A DNA stretch of 15,689 nucleotides from an uncultured Pseudomonadota bacterium (lineage in GTDB: Bacteria > Bdellovibrionota_B > Oligoflexia > Oligoflexales > Bog-1112), in contig CALBMD010000507.1 of the NCBI GenBank assembly GCA_937896265.1, positions 1 to 15,689 on the forward strand, given 5' to 3'. Shown piece by piece: positions 6,668 to 13,672 of the stretch (its first letter is position 1; each line of letters begins with the position of its first letter). The notes beneath the pieces were generated by a model, which had not been told where the DNA came from, ran no database searches, and worked only from the letters and a program-made list of their open reading frames with translations. The position numbers and the translations under genes were made by a program.

Positions 6668-8815
6668 CTACTTAACTAGGGTGCTGTCAATTATAGGTTT
6701 TCTCTCTTTAGCAGGCTCTACTTTCGCCTTAGCCGCGGTCTTGCTTTTTGTCGTCTGGGCCTGAGGGGCTAACTCAGCAATTTGTAAATCTACTAACTTT
6801 TTGCTTTCAAATAAGCGCACATAATCGGCAGCAATACGTACTGTTTCCTGCAAAATAGCATCGTCACGCAATTGTGGAATGACATTACCGTAGAAATCTT
6901 TTTTCATTGATTTTTCACGCTCTTCAGCTACCTTTTTGGCTTTAGCCTCTTCGTCTTTTTCCTTTTTCGTAGGTTCCTTTAAGCTAACTCGACCTCGGTC
7001 TGCCTTACTGTTCTTATAGAGGTCAATCACTTTGAAAATCTCAGCAAATTCTTTATCACGACGAACACGGTCAAAACTTGCCAACTTTAGCTCAGAGACC
7101 TTGCCACCTACTAGATCAAAGTTTTTGATGTTAGCGGCAGGAATGGTCTCAAACGGCAAAGCATATTCATAATGCTTTTCACCAATCTCATAGTAGTCTG
7201 AAATCGAAGGCAGAACGATATCCGACTCCACCCCACGCAGCTGAGTACTTTCTCCTTTAGGTCCATAAAACTTTGAGATTGTTACTTTAATAGCACCGAG
7301 ACTGGCATCAAGATCACTCAGATTTTGCACAGTACCCTTACCAAAGGTATGTGTATCTCCTACGATAATTCCTCGGTTAGCGTCCTTAATTGCTTTCGCT
7401 AAAATCTCACTAGCGCTTGCTGACTGACGATCTACTAAAAGCACAAGAGGCCCTGAATAAAGAGCTTCGCCTTCATATTTTTGCACAAAAGGAGGAGCAT
7501 TAGCCGCCTTGATTTGGACAACAGGACCAGGACCATTAAATAAGCCTGCAACATTGATAGCCTCATCTAAGCTACCTCCGCCATTAGCTCGAAGATCAAC
7601 AACAATGGCATCAACTTTCGCGTTCTTGAGCTTAATAATCTCCTCTTTCATATCACGAGAAGAGCTCTTAAAATCTGTCTGTTTAGCTTGCCGCCCCTCA
7701 AAGTCCATATAAAAGGAAGGAAGGTCAATAACCCCAATCTTATATTTATCAATAACCTTATCTTCTTTACCATTGACATGGTAAACATTACCCTTCGCAG
7801 CTCGATCAGCTAGCTCCACTTTTTCACGCACAATAGGCACAACCAGTTGTTCTGTACCCCGACGGATGGTCAGCGTGACTGTTGTTCCGCCGGTCCCACG
7901 AATAAGTTTCACAACATCTTTAAGATCCATATCGATAACATCAACGGGGGTGTTTTTTCCTTGCGCTACAGAGACAATCTTGTCCTCAACCTTCAGTTTT
8001 CCTGATTTTTGCGCGGCGCCACCAGGGACCAAACTTTGAATAGTTGTCACTCCATCTTCGCTTCTCAGCAGGGCACCAATGCCTTCAAGAGACAGGCTAG
8101 TTGAAATACGAAACTCCTGTAGCTGGCTAGGCGAAAAATAGTCGGAATGAGGATCAAGCGCCGTGGCAAAAGAATCAAGGAACGTCCCATAAACTTCATC
8201 CTCTGACATCTCTTTTTGGCTTTTTAGAGCAAGCTCATATCGTTTCTTTAGTTTTTCGCGCACTTTGGCATCGTTATCACCCGCTCTTAAATCGATTGAT
8301 CTTAAAAGCTGTAGATGTTGGAACTTCACTCGTTTGCGCCAGCGATCATGAATATCCTCGATAGTACTGGAGTATGGCATGTTACGACGGTCGATATCCA
8401 TATATTCATCGATGCTAAAATTATGCTTACTAGCTACAAATTTTAAGATAGTAGGTTGCAGCTCTTCAAAGCGTTTTGAATAAAGACTGTAAATAATATC
8501 AGCAGCTGCACAGTTGCCATTTTCTATGTCCTTGGCAAGGCTTTTAGAAAACTTCGCTGTAAAATCATCGATGTCTTTTTGTAGGAAATACATTTTTCCT
8601 GGGTCCCAAGCCCGAATATAGTTTGAGAGGGTTTTTTGACTCAAATCCTCACTCATAGTATGGACAGAGTAATGAGACCGCAAATAATGCCCAGTGATCG
8701 GTTTAACTTGCTGACAAGAAATCTTTGCAAGCGCAGATTGCCCCAAGACTACAAAAACAAGTAGAAAAACAAGAGAAACCTGAGATTTGCGGAACAGACA
8801 GCTAATTGGTTTCAT
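6668..8815 (-). CDS. prc: Prc/Tsp-type C-terminal processing peptidase (S41A)
   Basis: The 715-residue product matches the layout and length of tail-specific protease Prc (E. coli 682). A signal peptide occupies residues 1-30 (hydrophobic 12-28, ending SALA). An N-terminal helical domain contains the family block ALDPHSDYFSP at 219-229. A PDZ domain follows (SLEGIGALL at 242-250, then LVPGGAAQKSG at 262-272). The S41 core has VVDLRANGGGSL at 405-416, the nucleophile in QSASASEILA (Ser467 by alignment with E. coli) and the general-base lysine in TFGKGTVQ (Lys493). A C-terminal helical region (600-715) is lysine-rich. The enzyme acts in the periplasm, recognising and degrading or trimming proteins with nonpolar C-termini, including lipoprotein and peptidoglycan-hydrolase substrates. 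Catalytic residues are intact, with one extra residue between Ser and Lys compared with E. coli. An AGGA lies 9 bases before the ATG. It is convergent with the ABC genes and divergent from the receiver/PilZ-like gene, so it is probably monocistronic. Confidence 0.94.
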   Translation of the reverse strand: MKPISCLFRKSQVSLVFLLVFVVLGQSALAKISCQQVKPITGHYLRSHYSVHTMSEDLSQKTLSNYIRAWDPGKMYFLQKDIDDFTAKFSKSLAKDIENGNCAAADIIYSLYSKRFEELQPTILKFVASKHNFSIDEYMDIDRRNMPYSSTIEDIHDRWRKRVKFQHLQLLRSIDLRAGDNDAKVREKLKKRYELALKSQKEMSEDEVYGTFLDSFATALDPHSDYFSPSQLQEFRISTSLSLEGIGALLRSEDGVTTIQSLVPGGAAQKSGKLKVEDKIVSVAQGKNTPVDVIDMDLKDVVKLIRGTGGTTVTLTIRRGTEQLVVPIVREKVELADRAAKGNVYHVNGKEDKVIDKYKIGVIDLPSFYMDFEGRQAKQTDFKSSSRDMKEEIIKLKNAKVDAIVVDLRANGGGSLDEAINVAGLFNGPGPVVQIKAANAPPFVQKYEGEALYSGPLVLLVDRQSASASEILAKAIKDANRGIIVGDTHTFGKGTVQNLSDLDASLGAIKVTISKFYGPKGESTQLRGVESDIVLPSISDYYEIGEKHYEYALPFETIPAANIKNFDLVGGKVSELKLASFDRVRRDKEFAEIFKVIDLYKNSKADRGRVSLKEPTKKEKDEEAKAKKVAEEREKSMKKDFYGNVIPQLRDDAILQETVRIAADYVRLFESKKLVDLQIAELAPQAQTTKSKTAAKAKVEPAKERKPIIDSTLVK

Positions 8816-8884
8816 TGTGCTTGATCCTAAAGGTGAAAGAGTCTTCTTTTTATTTAGCTACTCTTCGTCTGAAAAAGAAAAAAA

Positions 8885-8913
8885 TTAATAACCCAAGGTG
8901 GGCTATCTATACT
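8885..8913 (+). promoter_or_regulatory. Candidate sigma-70 promoter for the receiver/PilZ-like gene
   Basis: TTAATA (8885-8890, 4 of 6 to TTGACA) and TATACT (8908-8913, 5 of 6 to TATAAT) are separated by exactly 17 bases. Transcription would start near 8920, about 60 bases before ATG 8982. This argues against the in-frame GTG at 8898, which lies inside the spacer. Confidence 0.45.
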
Positions 8914-8981
8914 GGGCAACTAAAGAACAGATCCATTTCATCCGACAACATTCTAAACGGCTCACATATGGACTAGACTCA

Positions 8982-10736
8982 ATGTCGAAACCCAAATGGG
9001 TATACTGGGTCATTGATTCCCAAGACCCTACATATGAACACAAGGCGAATCTTTTAAGTCGCTACAATCTTAAAGTTTATTGGATACATTCAGTTTCCTC
9101 CTTAGTCAACCAACTAATCGAAGCTAGAGCCTTTATTACTATTGTAAATGATGAGTACCAGTCCTCTAAAACTGAAGATATCATCACTGAGCTTGAAAAG
9201 ACGCCAGAACTCAAAAGCTCCCGTCTTATTTTGTCTGTAAAGGGTAAGCGATATTTTCCACTCTTTCAAGCGGCAGCTCTGAATTTTCGCGATTTAGTCC
9301 CTTTTGATTTACCAGACAATGATTGGCTTTTTCGCGTCATGTACTCAAGCGCCAGCAAACCCTTAGACTATTTTTTACCTCCTGGCCAAATTCTTTTAGG
9401 CCAGCAGCTCGGTCTTTATATGCCTGGCCGCATTGTCTGGTTTAAAGACAACACTTTTAAGATAGAAACACAGATTGAAGTGCCTCTAGGAAGTAAGATC
9501 CCTTTGGCCGGCGCTATTGCTAAACAGCTAGATGAGGACTTTTTAACTTTTCAAGTAAAAAAGATCCATCGCCATGAACTCATCTATCGTTTTTCACTCG
9601 CTCTAGAAGGAGAAATTACTATACCACCTGGTAAAGAAGCTCTTTTCATGTCGCTTTTGGCACAATTGGATAAATTCAGCAAAAAGCCAAAAACCCGCAT
9701 ATTTTTAGCCGTGCGAGATGTGAAAATTCGTAGGTCCTTGCAGTCTTTTTTTAACAGTAGTGAGTATATCGTGCGCACGGCACTCCAGCTTCGCAGCGTC
9801 ACTCAAGAACCTTTATTTTTTTCTCCACAGGCTATTTTTGTTGATGAAAAACTCTACCTTGGCGAAGATCGCCGTCGTTTTGAGTCAATGCTTAATGAAA
9901 TTTCAACCCAAACTGTTATTTTTGTCCTTAGGGATCCAGATAGTACGAATACACAGCAACCTGATCATCCCCAGATCTCTTTTTTAGATAAATTTGATGA
10001 GAGTCAATTGCCTGCTCTCGGTGCACTTATTAAAGAGAAAAACCCCGACTCGGCTAACAACCGTGGCTACTTAAGCTCAAAAAGCCCATTTTCGCTTTGT
10101 TCTGTGCGTCTAGATGCTAAACTTACCAGCATTCACCCAGAAGGCCTCACTATCTCTTCTGGATACTTAGTAAAAAATTTTTCCCTCTGTGAGGTATCGA
10201 GTCCGCTTTTACGTAAAAGCCTTCCTTTCAATATCTGGATCAAGATTACAGAAGTGGAAGAAAACACCCGCTCTTCAACAAGCAGCCACCCCTATCTTCT
10301 TACTGCAATATTCTCAAACCTAGCATCTCAAGACAAAAAAGATCTTGCTCAAAGCCTCGCATCACTAGTTGAGAGTCTTTATACAAAGTACCTAGACTAC
10401 GTGCAGCCAGAAGGAAATATATTAGCACAACAAGCCACGGTAGATGCAGCTGCTAGTATTCCAGCAGAGGAAAATCTTCTCGTTCGCCAGACAAGCCGAA
10501 CTGTCAAAGAGCAAAACGAATACGCCACAGCAATGCACGAACTCCTTGCTGAACCAATGGTTCGGTTTATTCTATACTCTGCTGTGCTAACACTAGCCTT
10601 AACTTTTCTTTTCACTCAGATTATTCCAAAAATCGCTGAAAGGTATGAAAAATCAGGATCAGTCTATGTCGAGCAACTAAAAATATTCTCTCACCCAAAA
10701 AAAGAATCCGAAGACAAAACGCCTATGAAAGATTGA
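8982..10736 (+). CDS. Membrane-anchored protein with degenerate receiver-like and PilZ-like regions
   Basis: The 584-residue product (from ATG 8982) is not one I can name. Its outline alternates receiver-like and beta-rich segments. Residues 5-120 start VYWVIDSQDP, like the acidic first strand of a response-regulator receiver, with a second strand ITIVNDE at 52-58. Residues about 133-210 are beta-rich with a PilZ-like look (LPPGQILLGQQLGLYMPGR). Residues 237-320 resemble a second receiver (RIFLAVRDVKIRRSL, then PQAIFVDEKLY with Asp288 near the phospho-acceptor position). Residues 370-475 form another beta-rich block. A single transmembrane segment lies at 528-548, followed by a charged 36-residue tail. 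There is no signal peptide, so most of the protein is cytoplasmic, tethered near its C-terminus. The receiver and PilZ assignments are inference from fold-like pattern, since the usual RxxxR and DxSxxG c-di-GMP motifs are not evident. An in-frame GTG at 8898 gives a 28-residue longer form, disfavoured by the promoter. Confidence 0.85.
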   Translation: MSKPKWVYWVIDSQDPTYEHKANLLSRYNLKVYWIHSVSSLVNQLIEARAFITIVNDEYQSSKTEDIITELEKTPELKSSRLILSVKGKRYFPLFQAAALNFRDLVPFDLPDNDWLFRVMYSSASKPLDYFLPPGQILLGQQLGLYMPGRIVWFKDNTFKIETQIEVPLGSKIPLAGAIAKQLDEDFLTFQVKKIHRHELIYRFSLALEGEITIPPGKEALFMSLLAQLDKFSKKPKTRIFLAVRDVKIRRSLQSFFNSSEYIVRTALQLRSVTQEPLFFSPQAIFVDEKLYLGEDRRRFESMLNEISTQTVIFVLRDPDSTNTQQPDHPQISFLDKFDESQLPALGALIKEKNPDSANNRGYLSSKSPFSLCSVRLDAKLTSIHPEGLTISSGYLVKNFSLCEVSSPLLRKSLPFNIWIKITEVEENTRSSTSSHPYLLTAIFSNLASQDKKDLAQSLASLVESLYTKYLDYVQPEGNILAQQATVDAAASIPAEENLLVRQTSRTVKEQNEYATAMHELLAEPMVRFILYSAVLTLALTFLFTQIIPKIAERYEKSGSVYVEQLKIFSHPKKESEDKTPMKD

Positions 10737-10859
10737 CAAGAAAGACCCCCCTCTTCATAATTGTGTGAATATCCACAAATCAAGAAGTGAAATTTTTTGA
10801 AGTTTACCAATAAATCCAGAGAATCTTAAGTTCGGTTGGATGCAATAAGGGATTGGTTT

Positions 10860-11954
10860 ATGATGAAATCGCTGATTATTAAGGCTATTTTTGGCTTAAC
10901 AGTCCTGTTTGCCGCTAGCCTAAATGTTTTGGCTGAAATTCGCACAAAATCTTTTACTTCGTTATCAGGCAATCAAAATAATTCTTGGTATGAAGTATTT
11001 CCAGGAGATGGAACTACCTGTGCTCGTGGACAAGAGTTTTCTTTTTTTTACTACCCTGGCAACACAGAAAAGCTTATCGTTGACTTTCAAGGCGGCGGCT
11101 CTTGCTGGTCCGCTAAAACTTGCGCCAAAGAATCAGCCACATTCATTGATTCTGTAGACTACCTCCGCGATCTCTATGCAAAAGATCTTGAAGGAATTTA
11201 TGCCAAGGATCGCCTAGACAACCCAATCAAAGATTGGACACATGTTGTTATCCCCTATTGCACAGGCGATATTCACTGGGGCAATCTCAGTAGAGTCTAC
11301 ACCCGTAAAAATGGCTCTTCCTTTACGATTCATCATAAAGGCGCTGCAAACACCAAAGCTGTTCTTGACTGGGTACAAAAGAAATTTACCAAGGTGAAAA
11401 ACCTCTTTGTCACTGGATGCAGTGCCGGGGCTTATGGTTCTATCTATTGGACACCAAAACTCAAAGACATGTACCCTAAAGCCAAACTCGCACAATTTGG
11501 TGATGCTGGCGCTGGAGTTATCACTAAGGATTTTGCTTCCTTGATTCTTCACCAATGGAACTCCTTGGAATATGCTCCAACATGGATTCCAATAGATTGG
11601 GCTAATCCTTCCCTACTTGCTATCTATAAGGGCATTGGCAAGTATTACCCAGATATAACTCTATCACAGTTCAACAACGCTTTTGACGCTACGCAAACTT
11701 TTTTTTATGAACTTATGGGTGGTGACGGTGCTGATTGGAGCACAACGATGTTAACTCATCTAGCGGATATTCAAAAAGACACGCCAAACTTCAGCTCATT
11801 TACTGCTACCGGTGAAAACCACTGCATCATTCCTTACAATCGTTTCTATGACGTGGCTGAGCAAAACACGATGTTTAAGGATTGGTTTGGACAACAAGCC
11901 GAAGGTGGAAAGCAAGAAACTATTTCTTGCGAAGATTGCTCTATGAGGGAGTAG
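10860..11954 (+). CDS. Secreted pectinacetylesterase/Notum-family hydrolase
   Basis: The 364-residue product begins with a signal peptide (MMKSLIIK, hydrophobic core to about 23, likely cut after VLA at 25). It then carries the pectinacetylesterase-family (PF03283) landmarks: IVDFQGGGSCW at 73-83 for the oxyanion region, the nucleophile elbow VTGCSAGAYGS at 184-194 with Ser188, a candidate acid Asp277 in NAFDATQ, and His321 in GENHCI. The alpha/beta-hydrolase triad therefore looks complete. Eukaryotic relatives deacetylate pectin or, in Notum, remove a lipid from Wnt; bacterial substrates are mostly unknown, so acetyl- or acyl-ester hydrolysis outside the cytoplasm is the safe statement. Several cysteines (82, 88, 134, 187, 322, 357, 360) suggest disulfides. 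AAGGG (10847-10851) is 8 bases before ATG 10860; the in-frame TTG at 10836 has no ribosome-binding site and would spoil the signal peptide. The gene ends 6 bases from the convergent broken gene. Confidence 0.88.
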   Translation: MMKSLIIKAIFGLTVLFAASLNVLAEIRTKSFTSLSGNQNNSWYEVFPGDGTTCARGQEFSFFYYPGNTEKLIVDFQGGGSCWSAKTCAKESATFIDSVDYLRDLYAKDLEGIYAKDRLDNPIKDWTHVVIPYCTGDIHWGNLSRVYTRKNGSSFTIHHKGAANTKAVLDWVQKKFTKVKNLFVTGCSAGAYGSIYWTPKLKDMYPKAKLAQFGDAGAGVITKDFASLILHQWNSLEYAPTWIPIDWANPSLLAIYKGIGKYYPDITLSQFNNAFDATQTFFYELMGGDGADWSTTMLTHLADIQKDTPNFSSFTATGENHCIIPYNRFYDVAEQNTMFKDWFGQQAEGGKQETISCEDCSMRE

Positions 11955-11960
11955 CTGATA

Positions 11961-12307
11961 TCAATCATTCTCGAAATGCGCTGGACCAAGCAACTTATCA
12001 AAATAATGATTAAGGTAGTATTGACACTCCTCTCCTGAAACATATCTAATTTGATTAGGGGCAAAAAGACGGCAAGCAATAAAAGCAGCATTGATACAAC
12101 TGGCGCCGTGATAACCCAGATCCCGACCTAACTGCGCACGAAAAGACTTGGGAAGCAGGCTTGTAACGTTTAGATAGTAGCATTCTTTATAGTTTGTCCA
12201 TGCTTGTCGACAGTTATCATTTAATTTTTAAGATAAAAGATGGCGCCTGTTCCCGCTGCAGCAAACGATAGCCAACAAGACGCGAATAAACACAAGAAAA
12301 AACGCAT
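11961..12307 (-). pseudogene. Small secreted cysteine-containing protein, frame broken by one base
   Basis: A minus-strand ATG at 12307-12305, with GAGG ending 7 bases upstream, opens a frame with a good signal peptide (MRFFLCLFASCWLSFAAAG). It meets TAA at 12223-12221. One frame over, an 88-codon open stretch begins at 12227 and runs to TGA at 11963-11961. The two join exactly if the A5 run (12229-12225) had six A's, giving a 115-residue protein with Cys in NCRQ, KECY, ASCI, IACR and EECQ. The second stretch has no ATG of its own and reads like ordinary protein, so this is one gene with a one-base deletion. It could be a real pseudogene, a homopolymer sequencing error, or slippage-dependent expression. 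The sequence (t aaa aat) is not a canonical X XXY YYZ slippery heptamer, so programmed frameshifting is less likely. I do not recognise the family. It ends 6 bases from the convergent hydrolase gene. Confidence 0.72.
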
Positions 12308-12456
12308 AAAATATCCTCGAGTCAATGACGAGTCGATAAAAAGATATCTAGTATCACGGAATATGATTGTTTATCAGAGATTTCTCTCGATGTGAGATTG
12401 CGCTCTACTTGCAGTGCCTAGCTTAAAGCTGCCTGGCATTCTACCGATAAGACAGT
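12308..12456. promoter_or_regulatory. Divergent promoter region with short palindromes
   Basis: These 149 bases separate the broken small gene (minus) from the lipoprotein-like gene (plus) and must hold promoters for both. I see three small palindromes: AGATATCT (12342-12349), AGAGA-TT-TCTCT (12376-12387) and AGCTT-A-AAGCT (12420-12430). The last lies 26 bases before the ATG at 12457, where an operator could act. No convincing -35/-10 pair is visible on either strand. Confidence 0.3.
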
Positions 12457-13404
12457 ATGCTTGGAATATCTAAAAAGTGCGTGACCCCTTTGACGCTAGC
12501 TGCCTTTCTTGTCCTCTTGCTCAATTGTCAGCAAGAAGGTAGCTCAAGTAGCCGTGTTACAACTAGACGTGGTGGTACCCAGAACAGTGGTAGCGGCGGC
12601 GCAGGCAGCAATATTAACGGTGTGACAACAGGCGAATACATTTTAAGCAGCACATCGATCCCTCACGAGCTACAAAAAAAAGATGGCCCCTCTCTTATCC
12701 GTCATGGATTTGAAGAGTACGGCATCGGCACAACAGGCAACTTGTTGGGATACAACGCTACTCCAATGACCACAGGCGGCATCACTAACTACCTTCTTAT
12801 CATCCACGACAAATCCGGATTAAGTATCGCTTTTCAAAATTTGCTAAAACGCTTCCTAGGTCAAAACTATGGTGTCTTCGCCATCAACTTATTTGAAACA
12901 GGACACCCACCTCAAACCATTGCTGAAGCTGATAGATTTTTTACCAACTTAAAACTCAATGGCGACTCACCAATTATTGCCAATATCATTCAAGCTGCTG
13001 ACCATCTACGTGCAGAAAAAGCAGCAAAAAACATTGGCCTTATAGGGTTTGGGGAGGGCGGCACCTATGCTGCTAAAGCGTTCGTTGGCCTCAAGAAAGG
13101 AAAATTTAGGACCTTAGTCAATTTCTATGGCGATGTTACTCCTATCAAAGACCATCTTCATGATCTACCAGCAACAAGCCTCCATATCCTGGCGTTAGCA
13201 GACCCTAATACTGATCAAGTTTTGGCAAGAACCTTAGGTGGTTTGATCAAAAATGATCCTCTTGTCCCTTTCAAAACAGAAATCAACCCTGTGGCTGGCG
13301 TTGGCAATGGCTTTGTGGAACCTTACTCCGAAAAATACGATAACAGCGCCGCTCAAAAGGTCTTTAATCTTACTTTTGAGTTTTTAGAGCAAAACCTGAG
13401 GTAA
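12457..13404 (+). CDS. Lipoprotein-like dienelactone-hydrolase homologue lacking the catalytic nucleophile and His
   Basis: The 315-residue product has a hydrophobic leader (residues 10-22) ending LLNC at 21-24, a relaxed lipobox with Asn at -1, followed by a Ser/Gly-rich linker (28-52). It is therefore probably a surface or periplasmic lipoprotein. Residues 110-315 follow the dienelactone hydrolase (alpha/beta-hydrolase) plan: LLIIHDKSGLS at 113-123 (family: HExFGLN), YGVFAINLFETG at 138-149, the elbow strand IGLIGFGEGG at 193-202, LHILALADPNTD at 242-253, and GVGNGF at 281-286. In active members the elbow is GxCxGG or GxSxGG and the last motif is G-x-GHGF. Here the nucleophile position is Gly199 and the His position is Asn284, so two of three triad residues are gone while the fold appears kept. 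It is likely a binding or scaffold protein. It is first in a plus-strand run ending with moxR; the next gene starts 2 bases after its stop. Confidence 0.85.
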   Translation: MLGISKKCVTPLTLAAFLVLLLNCQQEGSSSSRVTTRRGGTQNSGSGGAGSNINGVTTGEYILSSTSIPHELQKKDGPSLIRHGFEEYGIGTTGNLLGYNATPMTTGGITNYLLIIHDKSGLSIAFQNLLKRFLGQNYGVFAINLFETGHPPQTIAEADRFFTNLKLNGDSPIIANIIQAADHLRAEKAAKNIGLIGFGEGGTYAAKAFVGLKKGKFRTLVNFYGDVTPIKDHLHDLPATSLHILALADPNTDQVLARTLGGLIKNDPLVPFKTEINPVAGVGNGFVEPYSEKYDNSAAQKVFNLTFEFLEQNLR

Positions 13405-13406
13405 CC

Positions 13407-13652
13407 ATGACGACTAAACCTGAAGTTGAAAAAACCAAGCCCCGTGAAATGGCAAAGGAACGAGGAGCCAAAGATGATTGGGAAGCTCTGAAAATCATTC
13501 TTGACGGCTTACCTTCTTTGAAACAAAGGGTGCTTCACAAACTTCGGGAGCTTGTTCACAAGAATAGATCCGAAGTTGACAAGAAGATCTCTGCCCAAGC
13601 ACAACAAAATTACATCCGCGAGCTAAAAAAGAACCAGCGCTCGAATAAGTAA
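13407..13652 (+). CDS. Small highly charged hypothetical protein
   Basis: The 81-residue product has no signal peptide or membrane segment. The first third is Lys/Glu/Pro-rich and probably disordered (TTKPEVEKTKPREMAKERG). The rest is predicted helical with heptad-like hydrophobics (ALKIILDGL, LKQRVLHKLRELV) and a basic end. I do not recognise it. It is translated 2 bases after the pseudo-hydrolase gene, with GAGG (13398-13401) inside the end of that gene, so the pair is surely co-transcribed and may be translationally coupled. The thioredoxin-BatD gene follows 20 bases later. A cytoplasmic helical adaptor or regulator is possible but not shown. Confidence 0.75.
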   Translation: MTTKPEVEKTKPREMAKERGAKDDWEALKIILDGLPSLKQRVLHKLRELVHKNRSEVDKKISAQAQQNYIRELKKNQRSNK

Positions 13653-13672
13653 CTTGGCAGACTCCTGACTTT

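Noticed and set aside
8898..8981. GTG 8898 as start of the receiver/PilZ-like gene
   Set aside because: No SD, and it falls inside the spacer of a 17-bp-spaced promoter; ATG 8982 gives a natural first strand.
10761..10778. TTGTG...CACAA hairpin after the receiver/PilZ-like gene
   Set aside because: Only 5 A/T-rich base pairs with an 8-base loop and no adjacent T-tract; too weak to call a terminator.
11846..12091. Minus-strand 81-codon frame beginning MLLLLLAVF
   Set aside because: It overlaps the end of the secreted hydrolase, lacks an SD, and lies in a different frame from the much better broken gene at 11961-12307.
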